Assembly (NCBI GenBank): GCA_947396885.1
Contig: OX377205.1
Location: forward strand, 58,314,969 to 58,378,968
Origin: Heligmosomoides polygyrus polygyrus
Lineage: Eukaryota > Nematoda > Chromadorea > Rhabditida > Heligmosomidae
Length of the DNA stretch: 64,000 nucleotides
Reading direction: 5' to 3'
Made by a program: the position numbers and the translations under genes. The first letter of the stretch is position 1; each line of letters begins with the position of its first letter. Of this stretch, positions 22,216 through 33,962 are shown in pieces. The notes under the pieces are model-generated. The model saw nothing but the letters and a program-made list of their open reading frames with translations, was not told the origin of the DNA and did no database searches.

Positions 22216-23744
22216 TTGCTTACACTTAAACTGTCATAAATCTGAGAGCTTTTGGAAATGCTCGATTTTCGGTCGATTTTTACGGAAAATCGACGACCTA
22301 ATCACATCGAAGATCGTAGCGGAGAGCCATGTTTTTTTATCGCACGATACCTAGGGCTTAAATTTTTGTGAGGGATTTTTTATGAGGTATTCCGTTTTCT
22401 GGTGTTGTTTCCTAGAGATGGAGGGCACATATTTCCATGACAAGTCATCCCTTCGATTTGGACTCGGTCATAGATTCAAACAGCAGTTCAGAAAAAAATC
22501 TAAGGAAACCACTTAAGCCATCATTAATCGATATTTTAAGGAGTGCAAATGGTTAGTGTGAGTAGTGAGAGGAAAGAAGCAGCGATTGCATGTCCAAAGG
22601 ACACATGTTTGCAGGGACAGGTCAGGTCACTGCAATTACGGCAACAGTGTGGGCTCCAGTATCGGACCTGTCTCAAGTAATAAAATCGATTAAAGTCGAG
22701 TGAAAAAATTTAGAAAGATATCGCAAATATGAGCTTTGCTAAGTGGTAGAAACTCTTCTGCGAGGGTTGGGCAGACGTCACTGCCAAATCTCAATGTTGA
22801 ATTTGAGGAAAACTGCCTTTCCATGGAAGCGAAACTCCAAGACGTAAGCTGCCAGCTCCATGGTTTTTGTGGGACAGCATCTCTGCATGGTGTTGACCAC
22901 ATATCCAGCTTCCATACTGATCCGTCTCGTGGAGACACAGATCTACACACGTGAAGTACCCTTTGCAGGACGTGTCTCCCTGGAACCCTGATGCACTGCC
23001 ATTTTGGCGGCTGACTACTGTCTTACTTTTGATCAAACTAAGCCTGAAACCCACAGTTGTAATCCACACCTCAAAGTCGAAAACTTCAGCAAAACTCAGC
23101 CCTAGAGCAAAAGTGATGCGGTCGTAAATAATTAACGAAAACGGAAAAAATCGGCAGTTGAGGATGCATGGAACGCTGAACTTGGTGACAAACCAGGCGA
23201 GTTTGATATCAAAGAGATCGCCGTGATGAGACAAATCCTAAAATTAGCATGAAACACATTTTCGACAGCGTTTAAAATTTTTAAAATGCCACTGGGCAAG
23301 TCGATCCCTGCCAGGGGGCACAATTAGGGAGACTCAGGGGCGAATGTGGATCAGGTCAAGACAATTACGGGCTCGACTAATCTAGGTCATCCCAAACTCA
23401 AAAATTTTGAAATCTTGTTATGATTTTTACGCCATTGGGCAGATCACGTTGATCTGATTCCAACAATGTGCTTTTCATTGAATATAAGCGAATTTGAAGA
23501 GAGTTATGGCAAGGCGGCGGAAACGGCGGATTAATCCGCCGCCGGCCGCATTTTGGCGAACGTTTACCGACGGTACTGTACGCCGATTGGGGCAAGTTAG
23601 GAAAAAAAATTGAAGAATGGACAACGTCCACAAAGAGGAAATGCAAAAATGCAGCATCGCCGAAGAACCGAACCCCCGACCTTCCTCGCATGAAGCAACA
23701 TCACTTCCGCAGCGCTCCGAGCCGTTTGCCGGCAGCTGCATAGC

Positions 23745-23935
23745 GGGCGTACAAGACCCCCAAACTCGTGATGCGCCATATTCCATTGTATCTTCAAAGA
23801 CCTACTCATTGGGTTTAACGACTTGGAAAAAAGAAACGTATTTTTGTACTAACTGAGGGGTGGGGATTCTCCTTATATGACTCTCCCCGTTCAGACATAC
23901 GCTTCAGACCTTTTCCTTCTAAGGTAGTCATGCCG
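23745..23935. repeat. Dispersed repeat, second copy
   Basis: Shares AGACCCCCAAACTCGTGAT, GGTTTAACGACTTGG and TTCAGACATACGCTTC with 19830-20010 in the same order. It lies between palindrome P2 and a mariner, as the other copy lies between a mariner end and P2, so the two loci mirror each other in part. Confidence 0.7.
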
Positions 23936-24006
23936 CAAAAAAAATCAACCTTAGCATTAACCGAGTGTGTTTCATCGAACGTCCAAATGCCTGCATTAGG
24001 GAAATA

Positions 24007-24866
24007 CCAGGCTGTCCAATAATTCCTGTCCGAAAATTTTCAAAATTCTATAATTTTCCTTAGAAGTGTTATAATATCAGGCAAGTGTAAAGACCTTCTA
24101 GAAGGTTCTCCATAGTTCCACGCTAGGGGTATATAAGGCGCAGTCGCCGCGTCTAGCTACCAGTACAAGCTAAAATGGATCAAGGTCGAATTCGTACGTT
24201 CGTGTACTAGGAGTGGCTGCTGGGCAACGACACGGGCACCGCGGTGGCCAACATCTGCAGAGCGTGCAGGGAGGATGCAGTGTCCCAACGCACAGTCAGG
24301 CGCTGGTTCAATCGTTTCGAGAGCGGCGACACGAGCCCGCTGAAGATCATTCTCTGCTGAGGGTGGGACGCCAAGGGTATGCTGTACTTCGAGCTGCTCC
24401 CGCAAGGCAGGACGGTCACCGCCTCCATCTACACCGATCAGCTCGAGAAACTAGCCGCCGCCATCCGAGAAAAGCGTCCCGGACGGGCCTCGGTCCACCT
24501 GCTGCACGACAACGCGCGCCCCACGTGGCGAAGGAGACCCAGCAGAAGTTGGCGACGCTCGGCTGGGAGACGGTTGCCCATCCGCCGTATTCTCCGGACC
24601 TCGCCTCCTCCGACTACCACTTGTTCCGCCCACTGAAGCACCATTTGGCCGGAAGAAAATTCACCAAATACGACAACCTCAAATCCGACATCGCAGATTC
24701 TTCGAGTCGCAGCCCCCGGAGTTGTGGGCGAAGGGCATCGGCGACCTGCTCAATCGATGTGTTGTGGATAACTGTGGTTATATTGTTGATTAGACTTGTT
24801 TTTCAATAAAGTTGAAAAAAATTAAAAATGGTGAAATTTTCGGACAAGAGTTATTGGACAGCCTGG
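24007..24866 (+). mobile_element. Internally deleted mariner, 860 bp
   Basis: TA flanks (24005-06, 24867-68) bound inverted ends CCAGGCTGTCCAATAA. A TATA-like GGGGTATATAAGG lies at 24127, before ATGGATCAAGG at 24174. The encoded transposase keeps the N-terminal HTH (TGTAVANICRACRED, RTVRRWFNRFESGD). It then jumps to WDAKGMLYFELLPQG, so the part with the first catalytic Asp is lost. HDNARP and PPYSPDLASSDYHLF follow, carrying the second and third Asp. There are in-frame stops near 24208 and 24358 and frameshifts near 24520 and 24695. Non-functional, but the termini are intact enough to be moved by a relative. Confidence 0.9.
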
Positions 24867-24869
24867 TAA

Positions 24870-25700
24870 AAAACTAAAAGACATCAGACAAAGCTACTTG
24901 AACATTTGATAGTCCTTTGATGTCACAACGCCTTCTTCTCGTTTTATGCAAGATCACCCATCGCTAAAAAATGGAGCTCTATGGGCTTTCATGCGCCAAC
25001 TAATTGCATCAGTTAGTTGTGTCCAATTTTTGATGAATTTGAAAAGCTAAAGCACCTAATTAGTAATGCACACCATTACCTTCAAAGCACCTAATTAGTA
25101 GTTCTCCCCGCTACCTTCAATTTGGATGGCTTAGTGGGTTGCGACCCCATATTTTGAGCGCTAGCTCGAGATTTCGGGTCCCGCAGAACTGGAAACCGCT
25201 CACTTCAGTGAGCCGAGCTGGAACATTGGAGTGCAGACGATAGGCATTCGTGGCAGACCAACTTACGTGCATGTGAAAACACATGTTTTGTAGATGATGT
25301 TTCTGAGGTTGTGCTGCGGCGTTCGCAGGAGTTGACGCGCGTTCGCAAAGCCCAGTGAAGTGAGGAGTATGCAATGTTCCCTAGTGCGAGGGCGATCTCG
25401 GGGCAGGATGGAGAAGGGGAGGGGGAGGAACACGTTAGTTGAAAAGTCCCACAGCGTAAGACACAAGTGGCAGTGTTAATTGTGGAGAGGTGCGTTGTCG
25501 TGCCGCTCGAAGAAGCACTCAGCGTAAAAGATTTGACTTTTGTGTGGCGCAGTAAATGAAGTGTTGTAAGTCAATGAGCATTAGACCAGGCTTCAGAGCC
25601 GTTCAATGCGGAAGTAGTAGTACACCGGTGGTGTCGGTATAATCGTCTTCCAAGGTTTTCATGACTCGATTGTAAGCATTGAACGAATGCTTGACAATCG
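24870..25700. other. Unassigned region
   Basis: Contains a two-copy direct repeat of AAAGCACCTAATTAGTA near 25050-25095. No gene was recognised. Confidence 0.35.
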
Positions 25701-25714
25701 ATTGACGAAGGTCG

Positions 25715-27430
25715 TTGTCGTCGCTAAGAGGCGACTCTACACTTCTTCTTTGCTTATGCAGAGACTTCTCCGATCAAGCCGAGAATGAGTTTTTGATCCT
25801 GCTTGCCTTGCTAGCGAGAAGACGACAAAATGACCGTCAGAGACACCATCATTGTCGCGGGCAACTTGAATGGGCACGTGAACATTACGAAAGACGGTTA
25901 CGACTATCATGTTGGCTTCGGTTATCGATCGCGCACCACAAAAGGGTGGCTTATGAGTATGTGGAATCGGATACCATAATGAACACCGTGATCCGAAAAC
26001 GCGACTCTCACTTCATCTCATACTATAATGTGAGTGCCAACATTCAGATTCAGATCAGACTTTGTCCCGTGAAAGATCGCGACCGTAGTCTTGTCAGAGG
26101 CGCGAAAGTTGCGCTCTACGAGTCAGTCGCTACACAACACTGACCGCTGCTCTGAATTTTAGAAGTTGCTCCGCCGACATTGAAGCAGGTTGGTTAATGA
26201 AATACTGCAGGAATCGAGTGAACGCTACGAAATCTGAACGACAAAAAGCCGACTAGCTGAAATGACTATGGAGAGACGATATAAAGAAAAAGGCTCGAGA
26301 GCAGGAAGTGCTTTATCATGTTTCTCGGCGAAAAGGTAGCCGATAAACTGCAAAAGGGAACGGAAAACCAGGGGAACGAAAAAAGCTCGCTAGAAGGCCA
26401 TTGCCATTGCAAAAAAAAACACTCGTTACGACAAGGTATTTGAAAGTCCCGAGTCGTGGGATGGGCGATATTTGCCTCTATTTGTTGTGAACCGCCAGGC
26501 AGAGGATATCGATAAGTTCTTCGTCGTCAGTGATGAGAACGTCCGCCTTCTATCGCAAAGAGGAGCTAAAATGATGGTGCCAATATTTCCAAGGAATCAG
26601 TACAGTTCTAGCTGTTTCTTCTAGGGTCCTACCCACGGCTTCCTCCATAATATCCGTTGAGGAAACTGAGGGAAAAACTGAAAACTCAGAGGAACATGAG
26701 GGCAGGCAAGGCGGCTATTACCGATGACTTGCCTGCTGATTTATGGAAGTCAAAGTTGACCTCAGTTGACACTCTGCTAAACAGTTGGCGAATTGCCTCG
26801 ACCAAGTTATATCGAAAAAGAAGGTGCCTGTGAATTGACAGAAAAAAATGAAAATTTCTATTTGAAAGAAGGGCACTGCCGCAGGCTGCTCAAATTACCA
26901 TCCGACTGTTTGCTTTCGTACTGCATGAAAAGTGTAATGGTTGTAGTGAACTTACGAGTGAGTGCATCTTGGTGCATGTGGCGCTGGTTGACTGGCGTGT
27001 TCTACGATAGGAACATACCAGACGCTTAAAGTTGAACATCTGCAGAGCAGTCGTTCGGCCAGTAGCAATGTACGGCGCAGTGTGCTGGTCTGCGACCAAG
27101 AAAGCTGAAACGAGCCTCTGCGTCGAAGAAACGAGGGTGCTGCGCTAGACGGCTGAATTCACGGTGATGGACCGAAACGATGCCATTCGACAGAAGTTCG
27201 GTTTCGTCCCGATGGCTGATGAAATACGAGAAACTGGCGGCGATGGTACGGCAACGTTCTGCGTGGAAAGGAGGACGTCTGCAAAGAGGACTAGAGAGGG
27301 CGCCTGAAATGTCGCTGGTCTGATACGTTTGATAAGGACTTACGGTTAGAAGTAGCGCGTGTCTCTCCCTGATCTTGCACGAGGTCGAGAAAGCTGGCGA
27401 CATGGCATCAGAAGAGCGGACCCCGCCGCG
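25715..27430 (+). pseudogene. Decayed RTE-type LINE, full order
   Basis: The endonuclease part is at 25715-26150: DQAENEFLILL, then GQLEWAREH from a GDLNGHV-type motif, IMNTVIRKRDSHFISYY and VKDRDRSLV. A linker with stops follows. DDLPADLWKSKL-like sequence is near 26725. A gap removes most of the RT palm. The C-terminal part is at 26980-27300: TGVFYDRNIPDA, RAVVRPVAMYGAVCWSATKKAE and DAIRQKFGFVPMAD. The 3' tail AAGAGCGGACCCCGCCGCGAAGCG (27413-27436) matches the tails of the other RTE copies. Stops and frameshifts throughout. Confidence 0.85.
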
Positions 27431-27659
27431 AAGCGAGACAAATGCCAAAAAAGAACGTGATGATAGTGATTTTCAGCGCATCTATTTCATAGTTTGGAAT
27501 TCAACTGCAACAGAAGATTTCCAATTTCTATCGATGTCCCTGAATTTGGGCACATCCTGAAAAGAGTGAATTGCTCTCTCTATTTCCCCTTAGGTTGTGT
27601 TGCTTCAATCGGAAAAAACTGTAACCCATCAAAACCGTGTCTGCGTAATATTTCTTGTG

Positions 27660-27986
27660 TATTCATTTCTTTTTTTTGGGCGCGTGTAGCGCAGTCGGAG
27701 GAGGCGCGACTGCCGCCTGCACCCGATACCAGGTTTCTGGTTCGGATTTCCCGCCCAGGCCAACCAAGCCTTCCATCCCTCCGGGGTCGGTGAATTGGTA
27801 CCAGACGTGTCTGGGAAGGATAAAGCGCTGACTTGTTCATCGGCTGGCCACCGCAAGTCATTGTATGGCCAAATACGCATTCATGTCGCCTCCACGACAT
27901 CCCGTAGAAGTAGAATGCGCTGGCGCATCCCAGAAGGGATTGAGTAACGCCGTCCTTTATCCTTTATTTATCCTTTTATTCATTTC
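27660..27986 (+). mobile_element. tRNA-derived SINE, copy 1
   Basis: After TATTCATTTC (27660-27669) and a T run, the body begins GGGCGCGTGTAGCGCAGTCGG. A B-box-like GGTTTCTGGTTCGGATTTCC lies about 45 bp on. The body continues to GTAACGCCGTCCTTTATCC, and TATTCATTTC recurs at 27977-27986 as a probable target duplication. A second copy lies at 47776-48064. No coding. A tRNA-related head with Pol III boxes plus target duplications fits a SINE. Confidence 0.75.
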
Positions 27987-27989
27987 ATG

Positions 27990-29095
27990 TGTGTGTAAAG
28001 TTCTGCAGCCCAACTCGTAACTCGTAAGTACTTTTCCTTCTGAAAGCCACAATCGACCTCTCGTTGTCATATAGGGTAATGAACTTAACCTCCTTCTTGG
28101 GGCAAGTGCATTTTGTTCCGCGAATCAGTTTGGCTGTCATAGATCCGACCACCTGGCGAGGCTGCTAGCAGTACAGTATTCTTTTGGGATCCCACGAAAT
28201 GCACAGGAGATCACGTTTGTCGTTTCGACTGTTTTTTAACATAGCCGAGATCCACCTGAGGCTTCTTCTTCTTACCGCTTGTGTTATCCGTATAAGCACT
28301 CTGACAGTGAATTTGTATGTTAGTGAAGACTGTAAACTGAATGCCATATGTCATGCGATCGTTTCCGGGAGGTCTACCTCATCCGTTATCAGCGTTTTGA
28401 TAAGTTTGTATGGCTTCGCTTCAGACGCCGAACTTTAATAGAGCTTGGCAGGCTAATATTCAGGTCAGTACCGCTCAAGCTGTACTAGGAAAACAAACTA
28501 TAGGAGCAAGAAGTGCAGCCGATTGTGCACAGGGCGAGTACCTGAAGCATATATTTGAACGTGTGAAACGAATCCTAAGGAGACACTATTTCACCTTGAA
28601 CTGCACGAATTTGTGGACGAACTGTAAAACAACGTGAGATGAAGGATTTATTCCCGTTTGGGATGTACAACGTATTCGACATCTACGGTATAACGTGGAG
28701 GCAGCTCGGAGGCGTATTTGTCCTTCACAATGATTTGGTGTAGTCTGTCGGTTGATAATCAAGTGTTTTGTCCTGCCGAGATAAGTCTGCTATCAATTCG
28801 CCTTCTCCGTGGGGATGGAACGCCTGGTTGGTATGAGCGGGACCGGAAAGAAAAACTATGGGTGGCGTGTTTTGTCCTTTGAGGGACCTCGATGCTCAAG
28901 AAATTCAACAATTTTCGTTTTGTTACAGACTTGCTACTACTTGGCCACATTAACCTGTGCTGTGCTTTTTTTTAACGTTTTGAACTTGACAATCACGAGA
29001 AGGACACGCGACATGTGATTTATTGATTCCACAATTTTCCGTTCTCGCTCTTGCTCTGATAATGCTTTCTACACATCTGAGCCCATAACATTAGT
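27990..29095. other. Unassigned region
   Basis: Contains short frames (28184-28438, 28410-28637 plus) without recognisable domains. No repeat noted. Confidence 0.3.
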
Positions 29096-29097
29096 CA

Positions 29098-29235
29098 TGC
29101 CCGGCTCTAGGCTTTCCTTCGAGGAGAAGAAGTTTATCCTGAAGTGCTACTGGAAAATCAACAACATCGTCGGAGTGCAGAGGCGATTTAGCGACTACTC
29201 CAAAACACCACTTTCTCGCGTCATCCATGCACAAT
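29098..29235 (+). pseudogene. Transposase N-terminal helix-turn-helix remnant
   Basis: The open stretch MPGSRLSFEEKKFILKCYW, then VGVQRRFSDYSK, then PLSRVI resembles the N-terminal HTH found in many animal transposases (FIL..Y....N...VQR.F). The remainder of a transposase was not seen; the sequence runs directly into a dispersed repeat. Confidence 0.5.
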
Positions 29236-29715
29236 CAGTCTAGTCGAAATGCAGAAATGCAAGGTTTTAGGCGGAGGCATGGCGCAGTCTTGACTACTTG
29301 CACGCCAGTAAGATCTCGTTACCCTGTGCTTTAGCATGAGTCTCAAACAGCTCCAAATGCTTCACTAGAAGCAGTGTTAGAACCTTTCAATTAGTACCTG
29401 CATTTTTTTAGGATACCTTGCACTTTCGGAAGCCATTGTGTGTTTTTAAGTTTTAAGCATTAAAACTAACCCAAATCAAACGACACGGTTTCTTTAGGGA
29501 AAAATTACAACGAGCATTCAAGTGATACACAATCAATGGAATGTAAAATGCAAAAATTCGGATGAGTGCATGGCGCAATCCAAACCGTTCATATGACAGA
29601 AAATTTCCATTTTATTAAGCTTTCCTGTGAGCCCTTAACTTCTTCAATATCTTCGTCTTGAGCAACGTTACCACCTTTCAATCAGTGTATGCATTTTTTT
29701 GAGACACCTTATATT
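29227..29715 (-). mobile_element. MITE-related repeat, inverse of 9878-10190
   Basis: The part at about 29385-29715 is a diverged inverse copy of the 310-bp MITE (TTTTTTTAGGATACC at one end, TTTTTTTGAGACACC at the other). The preceding 29227-29385 is shared with 53968-54140 (GCACAATCA, GCATGGCGCA, CGTTACCCTGTGCTTT). So two copies of a longer composite are present. Confidence 0.65.
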
Positions 29716-29754
29716 TGCTATTATGAACTGATCTTCTCTCACAAAGCGCTAGTT

Positions 29755-29875
29755 GCGTCCGAAAGAATATTCGAACATTCGAAATCGAATCCGTATGCTC
29801 AGAAAAATGCGATTTTCGAATGTTCTAAAATCGTCGCTATTCGAATATATTCGGTTATTCGAACTTTTCGTTTTA
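29755..29875. repeat. TTCGAAT-rich repeat
   Basis: AATATTCGAACATTCGAA and GCGATTTTCGAATGTTC occur here as in 8476-8690. It abuts the 3' end of the gypsy-like integrase. Confidence 0.7.
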
Positions 29876-30615
29876 AGGTAAGCTCACAGGAGCATCCAAG
29901 AGGGTCGCAGGTTCGAGCTTGACTCCCTTTGCGGCCTCAACCGCCTCAGTGTAGTCAACGCACCGGCATCGCTGTGTCTCGATCGCCACAGCCAAACCGT
30001 AGGGCGTCAAGTACGTGAGCTGCTTCTTGCGGAGCTCCTGCTCCTTCCTCTCATCGGCCCAGCACTCGTGCTCGGCAATCGATGCTACGTTGCGGAGGTC
30101 GAACATATCATCGACTCTCTTGTAGCGAGGCATCTGGTGCTGCAAGGACGGTGACGTGAGCACGTTGCCCGAAAAGTCCACAATCAAAGCGATAACGCAA
30201 TTTAGCAAGTGCTCGATACCGATGAGCAGCCTAAAACAACGGATAGTATGATTATTGACACTTGCGGTCTTCCTAGGCCTGCCCTTTCTTCCACATGTTT
30301 TAATCGTGTTTACAGTATCGTCGGAGATCTCACGAGGTAACTTCTTCAACGAATCGAAAGATACCTTAACGGGTTCCTGATTGCAATTTATCTCAGCCAC
30401 CAATACGTCATTGTCAATAGTGCTGATCACGCGATAAGGGCCTTTCTACTGAATAGCTAGTTTCGGGAACATGGAGGATTATTTCTCGGAATGCATTTTC
30501 ATGTATATATCCGATCACCGACTCTAGTAAATTGCTGCTCATTTTCATGTTCCGATCATAGGCAGCCTTCACACGCTATCCCATCTTTCGATTAACCGCT
30601 TGCGCATACTCCCTG
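29873..30615 (-). pseudogene. Ty3/gypsy-like integrase C-terminus (GPY/F module)
   Basis: The minus strand reads RVKAAYDRNMKMSSN, VGDRIYMKMHSEK, then SSMFPKLAIQ and GPYRVISTIDNDVLVAEIN, then VSFDSLKKLPREISDDTV and GRKGRPRK. This is the order of the C-terminal integrase module of Ty3/gypsy elements, which contacts DNA or chromatin. A frameshift and a stop occur before GPYRV. The long open frame continues about 110 codons beyond, with unknown content (29873-30430 is one frame of 185 codons). It lies in the same orientation as, and downstream of, the integrase core at 36195-36500, and is probably the same element interrupted. Confidence 0.8.
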
Positions 30616-31135
30616 GCTATCCAGTACCTACAACGACTTCCTGAGCATAATTGTCTATATCAACAGTATACCTGCTGCGTTCGCTTCCCTAAGTAGTTCC
30701 TATGGAACTGAGGGGGTTGGTTATACCCCTTGGTACACGCATGCTCGATCCCAAGAACAGCTCTAGCTCTTACACTAATAGTTAACCATAAAAACAAAAA
30801 TTAATTATAAATGAAAAGTTAAAATTTAGAAATTTTATAATTTTAAAAAATAAATAAAATTTAATAAGTAAGTGAATAAATAAATTAAAAAATGTATATA
30901 TGCTAATATATGTGTATGTTTATGTGAATGTGCATATGTGTATATATAAATAACATTAGGTTAATAGTTAGTAAAAATATGTTAACGGTTCTACAATGTA
31001 ATGCAATTGTATGTAAACGTAAGTGTTAGCTATATTTTTCAATTGTAAAGTTGCTAGTACAAGTTAAAACACAATTTAAAAAAATTATTTTTCCAATTCA
31101 GTACTAGCAAATAAATTGATTAGTTACCTTCTTCA
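30616..31135. other. AT-rich interval
   Basis: 30770-31130 is extremely AT-rich with TATATAAATAA-like runs, without coding. 30700-30740 contains short hairpins (GTTCCTATGGAAC; GGGGGTTGGTTATACCCC). Confidence 0.4.
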
Positions 31136-32329
31136 CTGATAAGCAGGGATGTGCGGAATTTCCGTTTCGGTGTTCCGAATTCCGGTTTCCGGCCGTTTTT
31201 AGTCCTTCCGTTCCGTTCCGTGTTCCGCTCTTATTCAAGCCGGAAGACGGAACGGAAAAGATGACTCATCACTCACTGATTGTTTTGCACTGACTATTCG
31301 CCACTTGAACTTATGCAAAAGGCAGAGGAAGGGGATCATCAATGCATTAAATTTTTGGCGATTGTGTCGACTTTTTCGATCCGGTGGAGCATCTTGAAGG
31401 CTGAACCGTGTGACATCAAATTGGATTCTTTTTGGTGAACAGGGTTCAAAGTACTACCCAAGCAACGTTGACTGTCCGCACCAGGATGTGAGTAGCTCGC
31501 TAACCGAGAGTGTATACGTCCAAAGGCGTATGCGGTGTGTCACGGTGAAGCATACCTATAGCGTGCAAGCAAGCGGTTGATAGATATCGCTCGGTCTGTT
31601 CATCTTGCGCTGCGATACTCACTGAAACGCGGAAGCCAAACTACTGCATCAAGGGGGCCTTGGAATTGCATGCTCTTAGCAAAAGGAAGTCTGTCGGATG
31701 GAACGGTTTGAAGATTCATGGAAAGTGAGGAGTCGCGCGTCAAACCACGAGTTATGAGTCACCGGCTGCTTACTTTCGAATCATGGGTACGGCTTCAGAA
31801 TAGAAGGGTTAGTCAGTGTTATGTATCCGAAAGGCGACTATTTTTTAAATGATGCACTACCGAATAATCTAATGCTGCAAACATTTTCAAGAGGGTTTGG
31901 AAAAAAATCTAATTCCTTAACCGGAACATGCATATCTTTAATTCTCCTAGTCGTCCTAGATCTGGCTTGGAACAACAGCTCAAGATCGAGTTCTATAAGC
32001 AATCTTACGAGGAAGGTCAAAGAGGTCACCGTGGAGTTTCTCAAAGCAACCTATATAGGGTTGTAGGGCGTTGTCTGGGAAGCACCATAGTGGTTTCCAA
32101 ATTTCCTGCGGACGTCTGAGTAGGTCAAAAATGGCAAAAAATGTACCGCTTCAGTGCGGGCCGATAACGCAAAACTGACGCCTGGAATACACTTGTCGTG
32201 CCCACAAATAGTCCTGCAAAAGGTTTGGAGCTTCAATCATTGCTAGAACCTAGGATTTGATTAATTCCTTGAAGCGAGACGGCGCATTCAGGGGAGGCGT
32301 GCGCCTCCCAGGCGCCAGCAACTGGATGG

Positions 32330-32395
32330 CCGAGTGGTTAGCGTGGCGGGCTTGCGAGAGAGAGGTCGAGGGTTCGATTCCAGAGGTGTGGTTTC
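32330..32395 (+). ncRNA. tRNA-like module in P3 left arm
   Basis: GGATGGCCGAGTGGTTAGCG matches a Pol III A box and a Ser/Leu-type tRNA 5' part. GAGGGTTCGATTCC is a canonical B box 40 bp downstream. The 3' acceptor half and CCA-side pairing are not good, so this is a tRNA-derived internal promoter, not a functional tRNA. Confidence 0.7.
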
Positions 32396-32944
32396 TGCGT
32401 TGTTGATTGCACATCTTGCGTTTTTGCCACCGTAAAGTGCTTTCCTGTCACGACTAGGTGTCATATTCGATTTCCAACCTTGATTTCAACCTTCTGTGGT
32501 ACGATTTCACTTCAAAACACAAGTCACGCTAATGAATATGCAATAAACTGTTTAACAGTTGTAGTAACGTTCTATAAAACACGCGAAGCAAAGCAGCTTC
32601 TGACACCAGCAGTAGCGGATAGATGCCAGGGAAGAGCAGCCGGAAGCTTCCTGGCGGGACGCGTCGACAGACACTTCATCGAAGGCGTAGTCCGACGGTG
32701 TTGAGAAGTGCCCCGGATGTGTGTCCACATATCCAGATGCCGCTCACGCGTACGCAAAGCACCTTCGGAATACGCAGAAGCGCAGAATTGCCTATACGTC
32801 TGACTGACTACCTGCAAGGACGGGTGCCTTGAAAATTGCCTTAAAAATTTAAACATCAAATGAGCTGGTCCGAAGCGGTTCATGATTACCTTCAAAGTAT
32901 TGTCTCTTGAGAAGTTGAAATCCGGACGGAAGTGGAGCATATGT

Positions 32945-33340
32945 TTATGAATTCACCGGACGAACCGTTTGAAAAGCAGGAAGAAGTATACTGGCAAGGG
33001 GCTGGCAAAAAGGCTCGTCGCTCGTGGCGGTATTGTCATCAGCTTAAACTCTTTTCCAGCAGGCACGTCGGAAACGAGGTTCTCGTGATCGCTGAACCCA
33101 TGCCAGCTGTCAAGAAGGACAATGGTTAGGGGTGCTGCCGAAGAGCCAACCACGCATTCTCGAAGGAAGCGCGTGACTTGTTTGATGTGGTTCGTTCCTG
33201 CCACTATAAGGTTTGGTGCCGACCAGTGACCGCATTGAGGAAACGATCCACTAGCCTCCTGTAAAATCAAAAAGAGCTTGTCTCCAAGTCGGCCGTCGGC
33301 ATATAGCACTGGAACAGCAGTGTACGAATGGGTCAGTGAC
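32945..33340 (-). pseudogene. DDE_1 (pogo-type) transposase fragment
   Basis: The minus-strand reading contains ADGRLGDKLFLILQEASG, SAPNLIVAGTNHI, FLRECVVG, PLTIVLLDSWHGFSDHE and MTIPPRATSL, then SPLPVYFFLLFKRFVR. This is the catalytic core order of the DDE_1 family: the LLDSW.G..D block and the IPP.AT(S).(Q)PLD(V) block. In relatives the last block ends PLDV, where D is the third acidic residue; here it reads PLPV, so activity is doubtful. The open frame is 233 codons (32953-33654) but its N-terminal half runs through the palindrome arm and is not transposase. Confidence 0.75.
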
Positions 33341-33894
33341 GACAGGGATTGCACAACACGAGACACTTGTAAAGTAATATGTAAAGTAATATGGTATATG
33401 GTACGAGACACTTGTAAAGTAATATGGTGTATGTGTAACATACAACACGTATGTGCATAACATGAAAACTTCCCAAACAAGATGCACATGCTTGAGAAGG
33501 CGAGCAGCGTATGCTTACATGTAGCGCGCGTGGGTGGCAGCTGGATATGTGGACACGCATTCGGGGCACTTCTCAACACCGGCGGACTACGCCTTCGATG
33601 AAGTGTCTGTCGACGCGTCCTGCCAGGAAGCTTCCCGCTGCTCTTCCCTGGCATCTATCCGCTACTGCTGGTGTCAGAAGCTGCTTTGCTTCGCGTGTTT
33701 TATAGAACGTTACCACAGCTGTTCAACAGCTTATTGCATATCCATTTGCGTGACTTGTGTTTTGAAGTAAAATCGTATCACAGAAGGTTGAAATCAAGGT
33801 TGGAAATCGAATATGACACCTAGTCGTGACAGAAAAGCACTTTACGGTGGCAAAAACGCAAGATGTGCGCCCAGCAATGTAGAAACCACACCGC

Positions 33895-33962
33895 CGGAAT
33901 CGAACCCTCGACCTCCCGCAAGTCCGCCATGCTAACCACTCGGCCATCCATTCGCTGGCGCC
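33895..33962 (-). ncRNA. tRNA-like module in P3 right arm
   Basis: This is the inverse partner of 32330-32395. Read on the minus strand it has GAATGGATGGCCGAGTGGTT (A box) and GAGGGTTCGATTCCGG (B box). Not a complete tRNA. Confidence 0.7.

Larger units (their letters stand above)
20378..23580. repeat. Palindrome P2: 1.03-kb arms, 1.14-kb loop
   Basis: The left arm 20378-21408 and right arm 22551-23580 are inverse copies with scattered differences. Each carries the perfect palindrome GGCGGATTAATCCGCC (20414-20429 and its partner near 23530). Each also carries matching open frames, for example the 161-codon frame at 20784-21269 plus against frames at 22690-22950 and 22791-23234 minus; these peptides match no family I know. 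The loop 21409-22550 is AT-rich with a G12 tract and contains a short RTE 3' tail. No target duplication was resolved. Confidence 0.9.
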
